Source: CALJUZ01 sp003387805 (lineage in GTDB: Bacteria > Bacillota > Limnochordia > Limnochordales > ZCTH02-B6). Taken from it: DNA of 64,000 nucleotides. The notes under the pieces were generated by a model. The model made no database searches and was not told the DNA's origin. It saw nothing but the letters and a program-made list of their open reading frames with translations. Of this stretch, positions 37,524-46,710 are shown piece after piece; position 1 is the first letter of the stretch; each line of letters opens with the position of its first letter. The stretch lies in assembly GCA_937975235.1 (NCBI GenBank), contig CALJUZ010000106.1, positions 1 through 64,000 of the forward strand, in the 5' to 3' direction. The position numbers were made by a program, and so were the translations under genes.

Positions 37524-38576
37524 ATGTTCGAGTTTGACGAAGTGCAAAGCCAGTTCGCCCGCATCAAGGTGGTCGGGGTAGGCGGCGGTGGTCAGAACGC
37601 GATCAATCGCATGATCGACGCCGGCCTGCAAGGGGTGGAGTTTGCGGCCCTGAACACGGACGCGCAGGCGCTCATGATGTCCAACGCGTCGGTGAAGCTG
37701 CGCATCGGCGAAAAGCTGACCCGCGGGCTGGGCGCCGGGTCCAATCCCGAGATCGGCCAGAAGGCCGCCGAAGAGAGCCGCGAAGAGATCCGGGCCTTGC
37801 TGGAAGGCGCGGACATGGTGTTCGTCACCGCGGGCATGGGCGGCGGCACGGGCACCGGCGGCGCGCCCATCGTCGCGGAGGTGGCCCGGGAAGTCAACGC
37901 GCTGACCGTCGGCGTCGTGACCAAGCCCTTCACTTTCGAGGGCCGCCGTCGCCAGCAGCAGGCCGAACAGGGCATCGAACGCCTGCGGGAGAAAGTGGAC
38001 ACGCTCATCGTCATTCCCAACGACCGGCTGCTGCAGGTGGCGGAAAAGCGGACGTCCATTCTGGACGCGTTCAAGCTGGCCGACGACGTGCTGCGCCAGG
38101 GCGTGCAAGGCATCTCGGACCTGATCACGGTTCCCGGCCTCATCAACCTCGACTTCGCCGACGTGCGCACCATCATGGACAACGCGGGCTCGGCGCTGAT
38201 GGGCATCGGTGTCGCCTCGGGCGAGGACCGGGCGGTGAAAGCCGCCAAAGCCGCCGTGTCCAGCCCCTTGCTGGAGGCGTCCATCGAGGGCGCCAGGGGC
38301 ATTTTGCTCAACATCACCGGCAGCTCCAACCTCGGGCTGTTCGAGGTCAACGACGCGGCCGAGATCATCGCCGAGGCGGCCGACCCCGAAGCCAACATCA
38401 TTTTCGGCGCCGTCATCGACGAAACGCTGCGGGACGAAGTGCGGGTCACGGTCATCGCCACGGGCTTCGACGGCGCGGGCAGCCGGCGCCGCACGGGGCT
38501 GCGGGAGCTGGAGATTCCGACCTTCAACAACGACGATCTGGATATTCCGGCCTTTCTGCGCCGCCGCTCGTCGTGA
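37524..38576 (+). CDS. ftsZ: Cell division protein FtsZ
   Basis: 350 residues. Tubulin-like GTPase forming the Z ring. [13 protein letters not shown] near the start, tubulin signature GGGTGTG (106-112), and T7 loop [11 protein letters not shown]. The GTPase core ends near residue 316 and the conserved tail [10 protein letters not shown] follows after only about 20 residues, far shorter than the roughly 50-residue linker of B. subtilis. No ftsA precedes it. RBS AGGAGG. Convergent with sigE, with 19 bases between stops. Confidence 0.98.
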   Translation: MFEFDEVQSQFARIKVVGVGGGGQNAINRMIDAGLQGVEFAALNTDAQALMMSNASVKLRIGEKLTRGLGAGSNPEIGQKAAEESREEIRALLEGADMVFVTAGMGGGTGTGGAPIVAEVAREVNALTVGVVTKPFTFEGRRRQQQAEQGIERLREKVDTLIVIPNDRLLQVAEKRTSILDAFKLADDVLRQGVQGISDLITVPGLINLDFADVRTIMDNAGSALMGIGVASGEDRAVKAAKAAVSSPLLEASIEGARGILLNITGSSNLGLFEVNDAAEIIAEAADPEANIIFGAVIDETLRDEVRVTVIATGFDGAGSRRRTGLRELEIPTFNNDDLDIPAFLRRRSS

Positions 38577-38595
38577 CGCGGCGGCGCACGGCCCT

Positions 38596-39333
38596 TTAGG
38601 CGCCTTCCATCCGCTGCATCTCGACCCGCAGCTTTTGCAGAATGCGCTTCTCCAGCCGGGAAATGTACGACTGAGAAATGCCCAGCAGGTCCGCCACTTC
38701 CTTCTGCGTCCTGGCGCGCCCGCCGTTGTGCAGGCCGAAGCGCAGCCTCACGATGCGGCGTTCCCTTTGCGTCAGTCGATCCAGCGCCATGCCCAGCAGG
38801 TCTTTGTCCACTTCCTCCTCCAGCCGCCGCAGGACGTCGCTCTCGACGCCGATGACGTCGGAGAGCAGCAGCTCGTTGCCGTCCCAGTCCGTGTTCAGCG
38901 GCTCGTCGAAGGACACCTCCGCCCGCGTTTTCGCGTTGCGCCGCAGGAACATCAGGATCTCGTTTTCGATGCAGCGCGAGGCGTACGTGGCCAGCTTGAT
39001 ATTCTTTCCCGGATCGAACGTATTAACCGCCTTGATGAGTCCGATGGTGCCGATGGAAACCAGATCCTCCACCGAAATGCCCGTGTTCTCGAACTTGCGG
39101 GCGATGTAGACGACCAGCCGCAGGTTGCGCTCGATGAGCGGCGTGCGGGCCGAGCCGTCGCCGCGGCGCAGCCGGTCCATCAGCGCCGCTTCCTCCTCGC
39201 CGGTCAGCGGCGGCGGGAGCACCTCGGTGCTGCCGATGTACAGCACCGCCGGCGGCGGCATGATCCGGCGGGCCAGGCCCAGGGCCCACCAGCGCAGCAG
39301 CCAGCGTCGCTTAATAGTGCGAAGGGGCGTCAC
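38596..39333 (-). CDS. sigE: Sporulation sigma factor SigE (pro-sigma-E)
   Basis: 245 residues. Mother-cell sigma factor. An N-terminal basic/hydrophobic pro-sequence (about 1-30) precedes [14 protein letters not shown], which aligns with the processed region of B. subtilis pro-sigma-E. Region 2 ([41 protein letters not shown]) and region 4 ([29 protein letters not shown]) are intact. GTG start 9 bases after AAGGAGG, inside the end of spoIIGA, so the pair is translationally coupled. Orientation is opposite to ftsZ and sigG, unlike Bacillus. Confidence 0.96.
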   Translation of the reverse strand: MTPLRTIKRRWLLRWWALGLARRIMPPPAVLYIGSTEVLPPPLTGEEEAALMDRLRRGDGSARTPLIERNLRLVVYIARKFENTGISVEDLVSIGTIGLIKAVNTFDPGKNIKLATYASRCIENEILMFLRRNAKTRAEVSFDEPLNTDWDGNELLLSDVIGVESDVLRRLEEEVDKDLLGMALDRLTQRERRIVRLRFGLHNGGRARTQKEVADLLGISQSYISRLEKRILQKLRVEMQRMEGA

Positions 39334-40309
39334 CGGTTCGCGGCCTCCTTGAGAAGTATTGGGCCGCCGGCTCCTCCCGGGCGTCCCCGGCCAGGACAGT
39401 CCGCAGCAAGTCGGGATGGACGAGGGCCCGGTACGAGCCGTCGGGATCCAACGGCCCTTTGCAGACGGCCAGGATGCAGTCGCCCGCGGGCGTCGGGCGG
39501 CCCTCCCAGACCAGCCGCACCGCGTCGGGGCGAAAGCCGATCAACAGCCCGTGCCGGCGCCCGATGGATGAAAACGGGATGACGCGAAAGCGGGCCGACC
39601 AGCGCTCCGAGGCCAGGAGCCGCTCCACCGCGCTCAAGTCGCCGCTCTCCATCCGTTCCACGGCGGGACGCACGTCGCCGGGCAGCAAGTCCGCCAGCGT
39701 TTCCTGTTCCACCACCACCACGGGCCGGCCCGTCAGCGGATCGCGCAGCCGGTTGCCCGTGTCCACCAATGCCATCATCCGGCGGCAGCGGCCGCCGAGC
39801 TCGATCTCCAGCGGCAGCTGGTACAGCTGCTGCCAAATGCGCCGCTGCAGCACGCCCCAGCCCAGCTCGGCCACGGCCAAAATCGCGCCGCCCGCCGCGA
39901 GGAAGCCCGCCACCGAATCGGGCGCGCCGCCGCTGCCGAACAGAAAGGAGGCGGCCGTGCCCGCGCCCGCGGCGACGAAGCCGATGCCGTAAAAGTGTGC
40001 CCCGATGGCCAGCAGCCGGCGGACGGGGCGGGCTCCGAAGGCGACGACTAGCATCGCGGCCGAAACGAGGAACACGACGGGCACCAGGCGCAGATGGCCG
40101 TAGCCGGGCAAGACGCCCGCACCGGCCAGCGTGTGCGCCACGAAATAGCCCGCGCCCAGCAGCGCCGCGGCCGCCAGACGGCCCGCTGACGCGGGCGCGC
40201 GGGCCACTTCCGCGGTGGCCCAGAGCAGCATGTAGTCAAAGATCAGCGCGGCGACGGCCTGGAGCATCAGCGCATCCATCCAGATGACGGTTCCGGCGCC
40301 GCCGCCCAT
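39311..40309 (-). CDS. spoIIGA: Pro-sigma-E processing aspartic protease SpoIIGA
   Basis: 332 residues. Five to six membrane helices (about 10-150), then a protease domain with [21 protein letters not shown]; the catalytic aspartate is D183. Processes pro-sigma-E in the mother-cell septal membrane after a SpoIIR signal from the forespore. The ATG at 40309 is 8 bases after AGGAGG; an ATG at 40315 is too close. Immediately upstream of sigE with a 23-base overlap. Confidence 0.93.
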   Translation of the reverse strand: MGGGAGTVIWMDALMLQAVAALIFDYMLLWATAEVARAPASAGRLAAAALLGAGYFVAHTLAGAGVLPGYGHLRLVPVVFLVSAAMLVVAFGARPVRRLLAIGAHFYGIGFVAAGAGTAASFLFGSGGAPDSVAGFLAAGGAILAVAELGWGVLQRRIWQQLYQLPLEIELGGRCRRMMALVDTGNRLRDPLTGRPVVVVEQETLADLLPGDVRPAVERMESGDLSAVERLLASERWSARFRVIPFSSIGRRHGLLIGFRPDAVRLVWEGRPTPAGDCILAVCKGPLDPDGSYRALVHPDLLRTVLAGDAREEPAAQYFSRRPRTGDAPSHY

Positions 40310-40412
40310 GGGCATCGCCTCCTTTCACGCGCGGCTCGGACGGTTCGTCCGTGGCACAATCTTATTACCCCGTCCGGGGAGCGATTCCTGCGTCCGTTGT
40401 ACACAGACTTCG

Positions 40413-40442
40413 GAATAGTCTGGACAAACCTGCGGCAATACT
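40413..40442 (+). promoter_or_regulatory. Candidate forespore promoter of sigG
   Basis: GAATA (40413-40417), 18-base spacer, GGCAATACT (ending 40442) resemble the sigma-F/sigma-G pattern (GYATA and GCATACTA-like). It lies 40 bases before the sigG start, where such a promoter is expected. Match is imperfect. Confidence 0.35.
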
Positions 40443-40481
40443 GATGACAGCAGGCTGAAGCGACGAGGGGGCCCCGGGCGG

Positions 40482-41255
40482 ATGAACAAGGTGGAAATTT
40501 GCGGCGTCAACACGTCCAAGCTGCCGGTGCTCAGCAACCCGTACATGCGGGAGCTGCTGAAACGCGTGCGGCAAGGCGACAAGGACGCGCGCGCCGAGCT
40601 CATCCAAGGCAATCTGCGCCTGGTTCTCAGCGTCATTCAGCGGTTCAACAACCGCGGCGAAAACGTGGACGACCTGTTTCAGGTGGGCTGCATCGGCTTG
40701 ATGAAAGCCATCGACAACTTTGACCTCAGCCAGAACGTAAAGTTTTCCACGTACGCCGTGCCCATGATCATCGGGGAAATCCGCCGCTACCTGCGGGACA
40801 ACAACCCGATTCGGGTCAGCCGCAGCCTGCGCGACATCGCGTACAAGGCGCTGCAAGTGCGGGACAGCCTGGTCAGCCGCTACAACAGGGAGCCGACGCT
40901 GACACAGATCGCCGAGGAGATGGGGCTGCCGAGAGAGGAAGTCGTGTACGCGCTGGACGCGATTCAGGAGCCCATTTCGCTCTTCGAGCCCATCTACCAC
41001 GACGGCGGCGACCCCATTTTCGTCATGGACCAAATCAGCGACGAGCGGTCCGAGGACTCCCGGTGGATCGACGGCATTTCCATCCGGGAAGCCATGTCCC
41101 GCCTGGGCGAGCGGGAACGGCTCATCCTGACCAAGCGGTTTTTCCACGGCCGCACGCAGATGGAGGTGGCCGACGAGATCGGCATTTCCCAGGCGCAAGT
41201 GTCCAGGCTGGAGAAAGCGGCGCTGAAACACCTGCGGCGCTACATGTCCGGCTGA
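40482..41255 (+). CDS. sigG: Forespore sigma factor SigG
   Basis: 257 residues. Late forespore sigma factor. The N-terminal NKVEICGVNTSKLPVLSN is the hallmark of SigG. Region 2 (NLRLVLSVIQRFNNRGENVDDL, FSTYAVPMIIGEIRRYLRDN), region 3 (REPTLTQIAEEMGL) and region 4 (RTQMEVADEIGISQAQVSRLEKAALKHL) are intact. Divergent from spoIIGA-sigE across a 172-base region; spoIIR follows 72 bases downstream. Confidence 0.97.
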   Translation: MNKVEICGVNTSKLPVLSNPYMRELLKRVRQGDKDARAELIQGNLRLVLSVIQRFNNRGENVDDLFQVGCIGLMKAIDNFDLSQNVKFSTYAVPMIIGEIRRYLRDNNPIRVSRSLRDIAYKALQVRDSLVSRYNREPTLTQIAEEMGLPREEVVYALDAIQEPISLFEPIYHDGGDPIFVMDQISDERSEDSRWIDGISIREAMSRLGERERLILTKRFFHGRTQMEVADEIGISQAQVSRLEKAALKHLRRYMSG

Positions 41256-41327
41256 CCCGCGCCGTACGCCGCCCGCAGCGTTCCGGCCCGGCGGCGGACA
41301 CTGCACGGGAGAGGGGGTAGACCAACG

Positions 41328-42002
41328 GTGTCACAGGCGACGCGTGATCACTTCCGCGTGCCGGCCGCGGGCCGGATTTTCGCGGCTCTCATCATTGCTC
41401 TAACGGTTCTCGCCGCGCTGGCGGCGTGGCGGGTCCTCGGGCCGGCCGCGACCGAGGCGTACGACGCGGCGCTGCCGGTGATGCGGCTGCACGTGGTGCC
41501 CCACGACAACACGCCCGAGTCGCAGACGCTGAAGCTGCACGTCCGCGACCGGGTTCTGCAGGCGGTCTACGAGCTGACCCGCGGCCTGGACGCGGAGGAG
41601 GCGGCGGCGCGCCTCGCCGCGGAAGCCGAGACTCTGCGGGCGGCCGCCGAACACGAGGTGCGGCGGCGGGGCGCCGCGCATCCGGTGCGCATCGTGCCGG
41701 AAGCCGGCGCCGACGGCCGGCCGGCGGCGCTGCGGGTCGTCATCGGCGCGGGAGCGGGGAACAACTGGTTCTGCGTGCTGGTGCCGCCGCTTTGCTTCTC
41801 GGACCTGGACGCGGTGGAAAAGCGGCCCGTGGACCCGGAGCGGCCCGCGGGCGTGCGGTTCGCGTGGCGCTGGCTGGACGGCTGGCTGAGCCGGCTGTCA
41901 CGGTCCGGGGAAGGCGTCGGGCAGGTGCACGAGGATGACGTCGACGCCGATCTTGCGCACGCGGCCCCACGGGACGGCCACGTCCGGGCGGCGCCCGAAT
42001 AA
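41328..42002 (+). CDS. spoIIR: Stage II sporulation protein R (SpoIIR)
   Basis: 224 residues. N-terminal signal/membrane segment (about 15-36), then MRLHVVPHDNTPESQTLKLHVRD and NNWFCVLVPPLCFSDLD, both diagnostic. SpoIIR is secreted from the forespore and activates SpoIIGA to process pro-sigma-E. GTG start after GAGAGGGGG. The last 35 codons run antisense through the ylmC 3' end; the functional domain ends before this, so the tail (from about residue 190) is probably dispensable. Confidence 0.92.
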   Translation: MSQATRDHFRVPAAGRIFAALIIALTVLAALAAWRVLGPAATEAYDAALPVMRLHVVPHDNTPESQTLKLHVRDRVLQAVYELTRGLDAEEAAARLAAEAETLRAAAEHEVRRRGAAHPVRIVPEAGADGRPAALRVVIGAGAGNNWFCVLVPPLCFSDLDAVEKRPVDPERPAGVRFAWRWLDGWLSRLSRSGEGVGQVHEDDVDADLAHAAPRDGHVRAAPE

Positions 42003-42158
42003 GGAGAACAGCCGCCGGCCGCCGTCGCCCGGCAGCAGCAGCGCGTGGATCGCGCCCGTGTCCGCGTCCACGTCCAAATCGTAGACGTAGCCCAGCTTGC
42101 GGCCGTCCACCAGGTTGACCACGTCCAGGAGCCGCAGCTCGGACGCCCGCACCAGCAC
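41898..42158 (-). CDS. ylmC: YlmC/YmxH-family PRC-barrel sporulation protein
   Basis: 86 residues, family length. A PRC-barrel pattern is seen: LLDVVNLVDGRKLGYVYDLDVDADTG in two parts, LFSLFGRRPDVAVPWGRVRKIGVDVILV. The family is confined to spore formers, and ylmC lies near sigG in Bacillus too; its function is unresolved. GTG start after GGGAGGGAG. Here it is inverted and its 3' end overlaps spoIIR by 105 bases. Confidence 0.87.
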   Translation of the reverse strand: MLVRASELRLLDVVNLVDGRKLGYVYDLDVDADTGAIHALLLPGDGGRRLFSLFGRRPDVAVPWGRVRKIGVDVILVHLPDAFPGP

Positions 42159-42257
42159 CGCGCTCCCTCCCCGGAACTACCGTATTCACGCCTGCCGCCG
42201 CCGGTCCCACGCTTCTTCCCGCATACTCATGTATAATGTCGGCAGGAGGGATCGGTT

Positions 42258-42713
42258 ATGCGGTGTCCGTTCTGCCGGCACGACGAAACGAAAGTCCTCG
42301 ACTCGCGCGCGACCGAAGAAGGCGCGTCCATCCGGCGCCGGCGCCTATGCGAAAACTGCGGCCGACGCTTTACGACCTACGAGCGCTGGGAGGAAACGCC
42401 GCTGTTGGTCGTGAAGAAGGACGGGCGGCGCGAGCCTTTCCAGCGGCAAAAGATCCTGGCCGGCCTGGTCACCGCGTGCGAAAAGCGGCCCGTCCCTCTG
42501 CGCGTCCTGGAAGAAATCGTGGACGACATCGAGCGCACCCTCCGCCAGGAAGGCGAATCGGAAGTCACCAGCCGTGCCATCGGCGAAGCCGTCATGGAGC
42601 GCCTCCGCGAGGTGGACGAAGTCGCGTACGTGCGGTTCGCCTCGGTGTACCGGGAATTTCGCGACATCACCGCCCTGCTCGGCGAAGTGGAGAAGCTGGT
42701 CAAAAGGGAGTGA
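42258..42713 (+). CDS. nrdR: Transcriptional repressor NrdR
   Basis: 151 residues. Zinc ribbon C3, C6, C31, C34 ([23 protein letters not shown]) followed by an ATP-cone domain (about 50-140, [17 protein letters not shown]). Represses ribonucleotide reductase genes in response to (d)ATP. AGGAGG upstream of the ATG; a perfect TATAAT at 42232-42237 lies 20 bases upstream but without a convincing -35. No nrd gene or obvious NrdR box is seen next to it. Confidence 0.97.
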   Translation: MRCPFCRHDETKVLDSRATEEGASIRRRRLCENCGRRFTTYERWEETPLLVVKKDGRREPFQRQKILAGLVTACEKRPVPLRVLEEIVDDIERTLRQEGESEVTSRAIGEAVMERLREVDEVAYVRFASVYREFRDITALLGEVEKLVKRE

Positions 42714-42718
42714 CCCCC

Positions 42719-43513
42719 GTGTTCGTGCGGCGTGACCGGGCCGGCATCGGCCTGTGGCAGGAGGAACGCTGGGCCGCGTGGGACGTGCTCCACGCCTTCT
42801 CCGATCGGTACGGCGGCGTCAGCCCGGCGCCGTTTTCCTCGCTGAACGTAGGGCTGCACGTGGGCGACGACGCGGCGGCGGTGCGGGAAAACCGGCGGCG
42901 CCTGTGCCGGGCCCTGGGAGTGGCCCCTGAGGCGCTGGTGGCCGGCGAGCAGGTGCACGGCACCCGCGTGGCGGTCGTGGGCGCCGAGGACCGGGGGCGG
43001 GGCGCGTTCGAGCTGCGCGACGCCGTCCCGGGCGCCGACGCCCTGGTCACCGATACGCCCGGCGTCATCCTGTTCGCCTTGTTCGCCGACTGCGTGCCCG
43101 TCTACCTCTACGACCCGAAACGCCGGGCCGTGGGGCTGGCCCACGCGGGCTGGAAGGGGACGGCCGGGGGCATCGCGCGCCGCACCGCCGAGAAGATGTC
43201 CGAGGCGTTCGGCAGCCGCCCGGAAGACCTCCACGCGGCCATCGGGCCGTCCATCGGCCCGTGCTGCTACGAGGTGGGCGAGGAAGTGGCGCGGGCGCTG
43301 GCCGGCGCGGGGCCCGGCATCGTCGTCGAGGACGCCCAAAGGCTGCGGGCGGACTTGTGGGCCGCCAACGCGGCGCAGCTGGCGGAAGCCGGCGTCCCGC
43401 GGGACAACATCGCCGTCGCGGGCCTGTGCACCCGGTGCCTGCGCGACACGTTTTTCTCTCATCGCGGCCACGGCGGACGCACGGGACGCATGGCCGCCGC
43501 CATCGGCCTGTAG
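42719..43513 (+). CDS. pgeF: Peptidoglycan editing factor PgeF / purine nucleoside phosphorylase (YlmD/YfiH)
   Basis: 264 residues. Cu-oxidase_4 (DUF152) fold. Metal and active-site pattern: GEQVHGTRV, ALFADCVPVYLYD, GLAHAGWKGTAGGI and IGPSIGPCCYEVG. Homologues act on purine nucleosides, and E. coli YfiH edits mis-incorporated L-Ser in peptidoglycan precursors. GTG start five bases after the nrdR stop with AAAAGGGAG upstream; the longer upstream open frame is a shadow. Near sigG as in Bacillus (ylmD). Confidence 0.93.
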   Translation: MFVRRDRAGIGLWQEERWAAWDVLHAFSDRYGGVSPAPFSSLNVGLHVGDDAAAVRENRRRLCRALGVAPEALVAGEQVHGTRVAVVGAEDRGRGAFELRDAVPGADALVTDTPGVILFALFADCVPVYLYDPKRRAVGLAHAGWKGTAGGIARRTAEKMSEAFGSRPEDLHAAIGPSIGPCCYEVGEEVARALAGAGPGIVVEDAQRLRADLWAANAAQLAEAGVPRDNIAVAGLCTRCLRDTFFSHRGHGGRTGRMAAAIGL

Positions 43514-43598
43514 CGGCCTTGCGACGCCTTGTTGACGGGTTTTCGGGCAGGAGTTGCCGCTCCGGACACGAACTGTAACGGGCGGGAGGTGCGTGCCC

Positions 43599-45740
43599 GT
43601 GGCGCGCGGCCGGCAAATCGCGGCCATTTTGATGACAGCCTTCGGGCTTTTTAGTTTCTTCAGCCTGTTTTTCGACGCGACGGGGCAGATCGGCGCGCTG
43701 ACGGCGGACTACCTGCGCCGGGCGGCCGGCTGGGTGGCCGCCGGCCCGGCGCTGATCGTGGTCTGGCTGGGCGTCCGCCTCTACCGTGGCCTGTGGGACG
43801 CGGCGGTGCTCCGGCGGCTTCTGGGCTTCACCCTGGTGCTTCTGGCAGCCTCCATCGGTCTTCATTTGTATTATCGTTTCGCCACCGACTGGCCGGCGGC
43901 GTGGAGCCCGCAGGAGGAGGCGGCGGCGGCCGGCGACGCGGCCGGCGGCATGGTGGGCGGCCTGTTGGCCGGCGCCTTCATGCGCCTGCTGGGCCCGCTG
44001 GGCACGGGACTCGCCGGCGCCGCGGCGGTGGCGGTGGCCGGCATGCTGCTGGTGGACCAGCCGGTGCGGGACGCCTGGGCGCGCCTGACGTCCAAAACCG
44101 CGGCCGCGGGCGACAACGCCCGGGAGGCGCGCGCAAAGCTTTCACGACGCCGGCGCACGCGGGACGAGTCCGCCGCGCCCGCGGCCGACGCTGCGGAACC
44201 GGCGGCCGAGGACGGACCCGGGTGGGAGCCGGCGCTCCCAAAAGAGGACCGGCCCCCGGCCGCGAACGGTGAGACGGCGGGCCGGGAGGCCTCCGGCGGG
44301 CGCAGCCGGCGCCGGCCCGCGCGCACGGGCGGCTCCTACACGATGCCGTCCACCGCGTTGCTGGAGCGGCCGCGGCCCGCGCCCAGAACCCGGCCCGAAG
44401 AAGACGATGAACGGGTGCGCCAGCTGGAGGAGACGCTGGCCAGCTTCGGCATCGACGCGCGCGTCGTCAGCGCCAGCCGCGGACCCACCGTGACCCGCTA
44501 CGAGGTGCAGCCGCCGCCGGGCATCAAAGTGAGCCGCATCGTGGGCCTGGCGGACGACATCGCCTTGAGCCTGGCCGCGTCGGGCGTGCGGGTGGAGGCG
44601 CCTGTGCCGGGCAAGTCCGTGGTCGGCATCGAGGTGCCCAACAAAGAGACCAGCAGCGTCGTGCTGCGGGAAATCCTGGAGTCCGAGGAGTTCCAGCGAA
44701 TGTCCTCGCCCTTGGCGATGGCCCTGGGCCGGGACATTTCGGGACGGCCTTTGGTGGCGGATCTGACCAAGCTGCTGCACCTGCTCATCGCGGGCGCGAC
44801 GGGCTCGGGCAAGAGCGTGTGCCTGAACAGCATCATCACCAGTTTCCTGTACAAGGCGACGCCGGACGAAGTGAAGCTGATGATGATCGATCCGAAGCGG
44901 GTGGAGCTGTCGGTGTACGACGGCATCCCGCACCTCATCGCGCCCGTCGTCACCGACCCCCGCCAGGCCGCGGGCGCGCTGCGGTGGGCGGTCAAGGAGA
45001 TGGAGAGGCGCTACGAGCTGCTGTCGGCCGCCGGCGTGCGCAACGTGGACGGCTACAACCGCAGCAAGCGCAAGCCCAAAGACGGGGACGAGTTTTTGCC
45101 GTACCTGGTGGTCATCATCGACGAGCTGGCGGACCTGATGCTGGTCGCGGCGGGCGACGTGGAGGACAGCATCGTGCGGCTGGCGCAAATGGCCCGCGCC
45201 GCGGGGATTTACCTTATCATCGCCACGCAGCGGCCGTCGGTGGACGTCCTCACCGGGCTCATCAAAGCCAACATCCCGTCGCGGCTGGCCTTCGCCGTCA
45301 GCTCCCACGTGGATTCCCGCACGATTTTGGACATGGGCGGCGCGGAACGGCTGCTGGGCAAAGGCGACATGCTGTTCTACCCGCTGGGCGCCCCCAAGCC
45401 TCTTCGGGCCCAGGGCGCCTGGGTCTCGGACGCGGAAGTGGAGGCGGTGGCCGACGCCTGGCGGGCGCAGGCGGAGCCGGAATACATCGAGGAAGTGCTG
45501 ACCACGCCCGCGTCGGACCCGGCCGAGGACGTGGACGCGGAGGACGAGCTGTTCGACGAAGCGGTGCAGCTGGTGCGGGAGGCGGGCCACGCCTCGGTGT
45601 CCATGCTGCAGCGGCGGTTCCGCATCGGCTATGCCCGCGCGGCGCGCCTCATCGACGTCATGGAACGCCGGGGCATCGTGGGGCCGTATCAGGGAAGCAA
45701 ACCGCGAGAGGTGATCGGGGTCGATGACAAAGCAAGGTGA
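43599..45740 (+). CDS. DNA translocase FtsK/SpoIIIE
   Basis: 713 residues. Four membrane helices in the first 150 residues, a proline/charged linker (about 165-270), the alpha domain, a RecA-like motor with Walker [14 protein letters not shown] (about 397-409) and Walker [13 protein letters not shown], and a winged-helix gamma domain at the C-terminus (about 645-705). Pumps chromosomal DNA through the septum at division and into the forespore. The GTG at 43599 is 8 bases after GGAGGT; a GTG at 43593 is too close. hslO starts within its last 17 bases. Confidence 0.95.
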   Translation: MARGRQIAAILMTAFGLFSFFSLFFDATGQIGALTADYLRRAAGWVAAGPALIVVWLGVRLYRGLWDAAVLRRLLGFTLVLLAASIGLHLYYRFATDWPAAWSPQEEAAAAGDAAGGMVGGLLAGAFMRLLGPLGTGLAGAAAVAVAGMLLVDQPVRDAWARLTSKTAAAGDNAREARAKLSRRRRTRDESAAPAADAAEPAAEDGPGWEPALPKEDRPPAANGETAGREASGGRSRRRPARTGGSYTMPSTALLERPRPAPRTRPEEDDERVRQLEETLASFGIDARVVSASRGPTVTRYEVQPPPGIKVSRIVGLADDIALSLAASGVRVEAPVPGKSVVGIEVPNKETSSVVLREILESEEFQRMSSPLAMALGRDISGRPLVADLTKLLHLLIAGATGSGKSVCLNSIITSFLYKATPDEVKLMMIDPKRVELSVYDGIPHLIAPVVTDPRQAAGALRWAVKEMERRYELLSAAGVRNVDGYNRSKRKPKDGDEFLPYLVVIIDELADLMLVAAGDVEDSIVRLAQMARAAGIYLIIATQRPSVDVLTGLIKANIPSRLAFAVSSHVDSRTILDMGGAERLLGKGDMLFYPLGAPKPLRAQGAWVSDAEVEAVADAWRAQAEPEYIEEVLTTPASDPAEDVDAEDELFDEAVQLVREAGHASVSMLQRRFRIGYARAARLIDVMERRGIVGPYQGSKPREVIGVDDKAR

Positions 45741-46638
45741 CGGCCGCACGAGCCGCGATCATATCGTGCACGCGACCATGGCGGGAGGCACCGTCCGGGC
45801 GCTGGCCGCGGTGACCACCGACACGGCGGCGGAAGCGCAGCTGAGGCACGGGCTGTATCCCACCGCGGCCGCGGCCCTGGGCCGCGTGCTGACGGTGACG
45901 GCCCTGCTGGGCGCGCAGCTGAAGCCGCCGCAGCAAGTGTTCGTGGACATTGTCGGCGACGGGCCCCTGGGCCACATCAAAGCCAATGCCGATGCCAACG
46001 GCAACGTCCGCGGCTACGTCAGCAATCCCCGCGTGCACCTGCCCCTAAACGACGGCGGCAAGCTGAACGTGGGGGCGGCGGTGGGGAAGGGGCATCTGTA
46101 CGTCACCCGCGACTTCGGGCTGAAGGAGTCGTACCGGGGCTACGTACCCCTGATCAGCGGCGAGATCGGCGAAGACTTCGCCTATTATTTCCTGCACTCG
46201 GAACAGCTGCCGTCGCTGGTGGCCTTGGGCGTGCTGGTAGAAAAAGACTATACCGTGCGCGCCGCGGGCGGCCTCATTGTCCAGCTGTTTCCCGAGGCCG
46301 ACGAGGAAGTGGTCAGCCATTTGGAGGCGGTGGCCGCCCGGCTCCCCGCGGTGTCGTCCTCGGTAGACGCGGGCATGAACGCCGAGGACTTGATTCGCCT
46401 GGCCGCGGACGGGCTGGACGTCACCGTGCTGCAGGAAAGTCCCGTCCGCTTCCACTGCGGCTGCTCCCGGACGCGCTTTGAGCGGGCCCTCATCGCGCTG
46501 GGCAAAGAGGAGCTGGAGGATATGCTGGCCGAGGACGGCGAGGCGGAGCTGGTGTGCCACTTCTGCTCGGCCAAGTACCACTTCGACGGCCCGCAGCTTC
46601 AGGCGCTGATCGAGGAAGCGGCCCGGCAGACCCAGTAG
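45724..46638 (+). CDS. hslO: Redox-regulated chaperonin Hsp33
   Basis: 304 residues. Holdase activated by oxidation. The four zinc cysteines are present near the C-terminus as [10 protein letters not shown] and [13 protein letters not shown]-terminal [13 protein letters not shown] and central [24 protein letters not shown] segments match the family. Start overlaps the end of ftsK by 17 bases. Confidence 0.96.
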   Translation: MTKQGDGRTSRDHIVHATMAGGTVRALAAVTTDTAAEAQLRHGLYPTAAAALGRVLTVTALLGAQLKPPQQVFVDIVGDGPLGHIKANADANGNVRGYVSNPRVHLPLNDGGKLNVGAAVGKGHLYVTRDFGLKESYRGYVPLISGEIGEDFAYYFLHSEQLPSLVALGVLVEKDYTVRAAGGLIVQLFPEADEEVVSHLEAVAARLPAVSSSVDAGMNAEDLIRLAADGLDVTVLQESPVRFHCGCSRTRFERALIALGKEELEDMLAEDGEAELVCHFCSAKYHFDGPQLQALIEEAARQTQ

Positions 46639-46710
46639 GCCGCGCCAAGAACGAAACCGCGCCCGGCCCGTCCGGCGGGACGGTCGCGCTGGGGAAGGTG
46701 TCGAAGGCCA

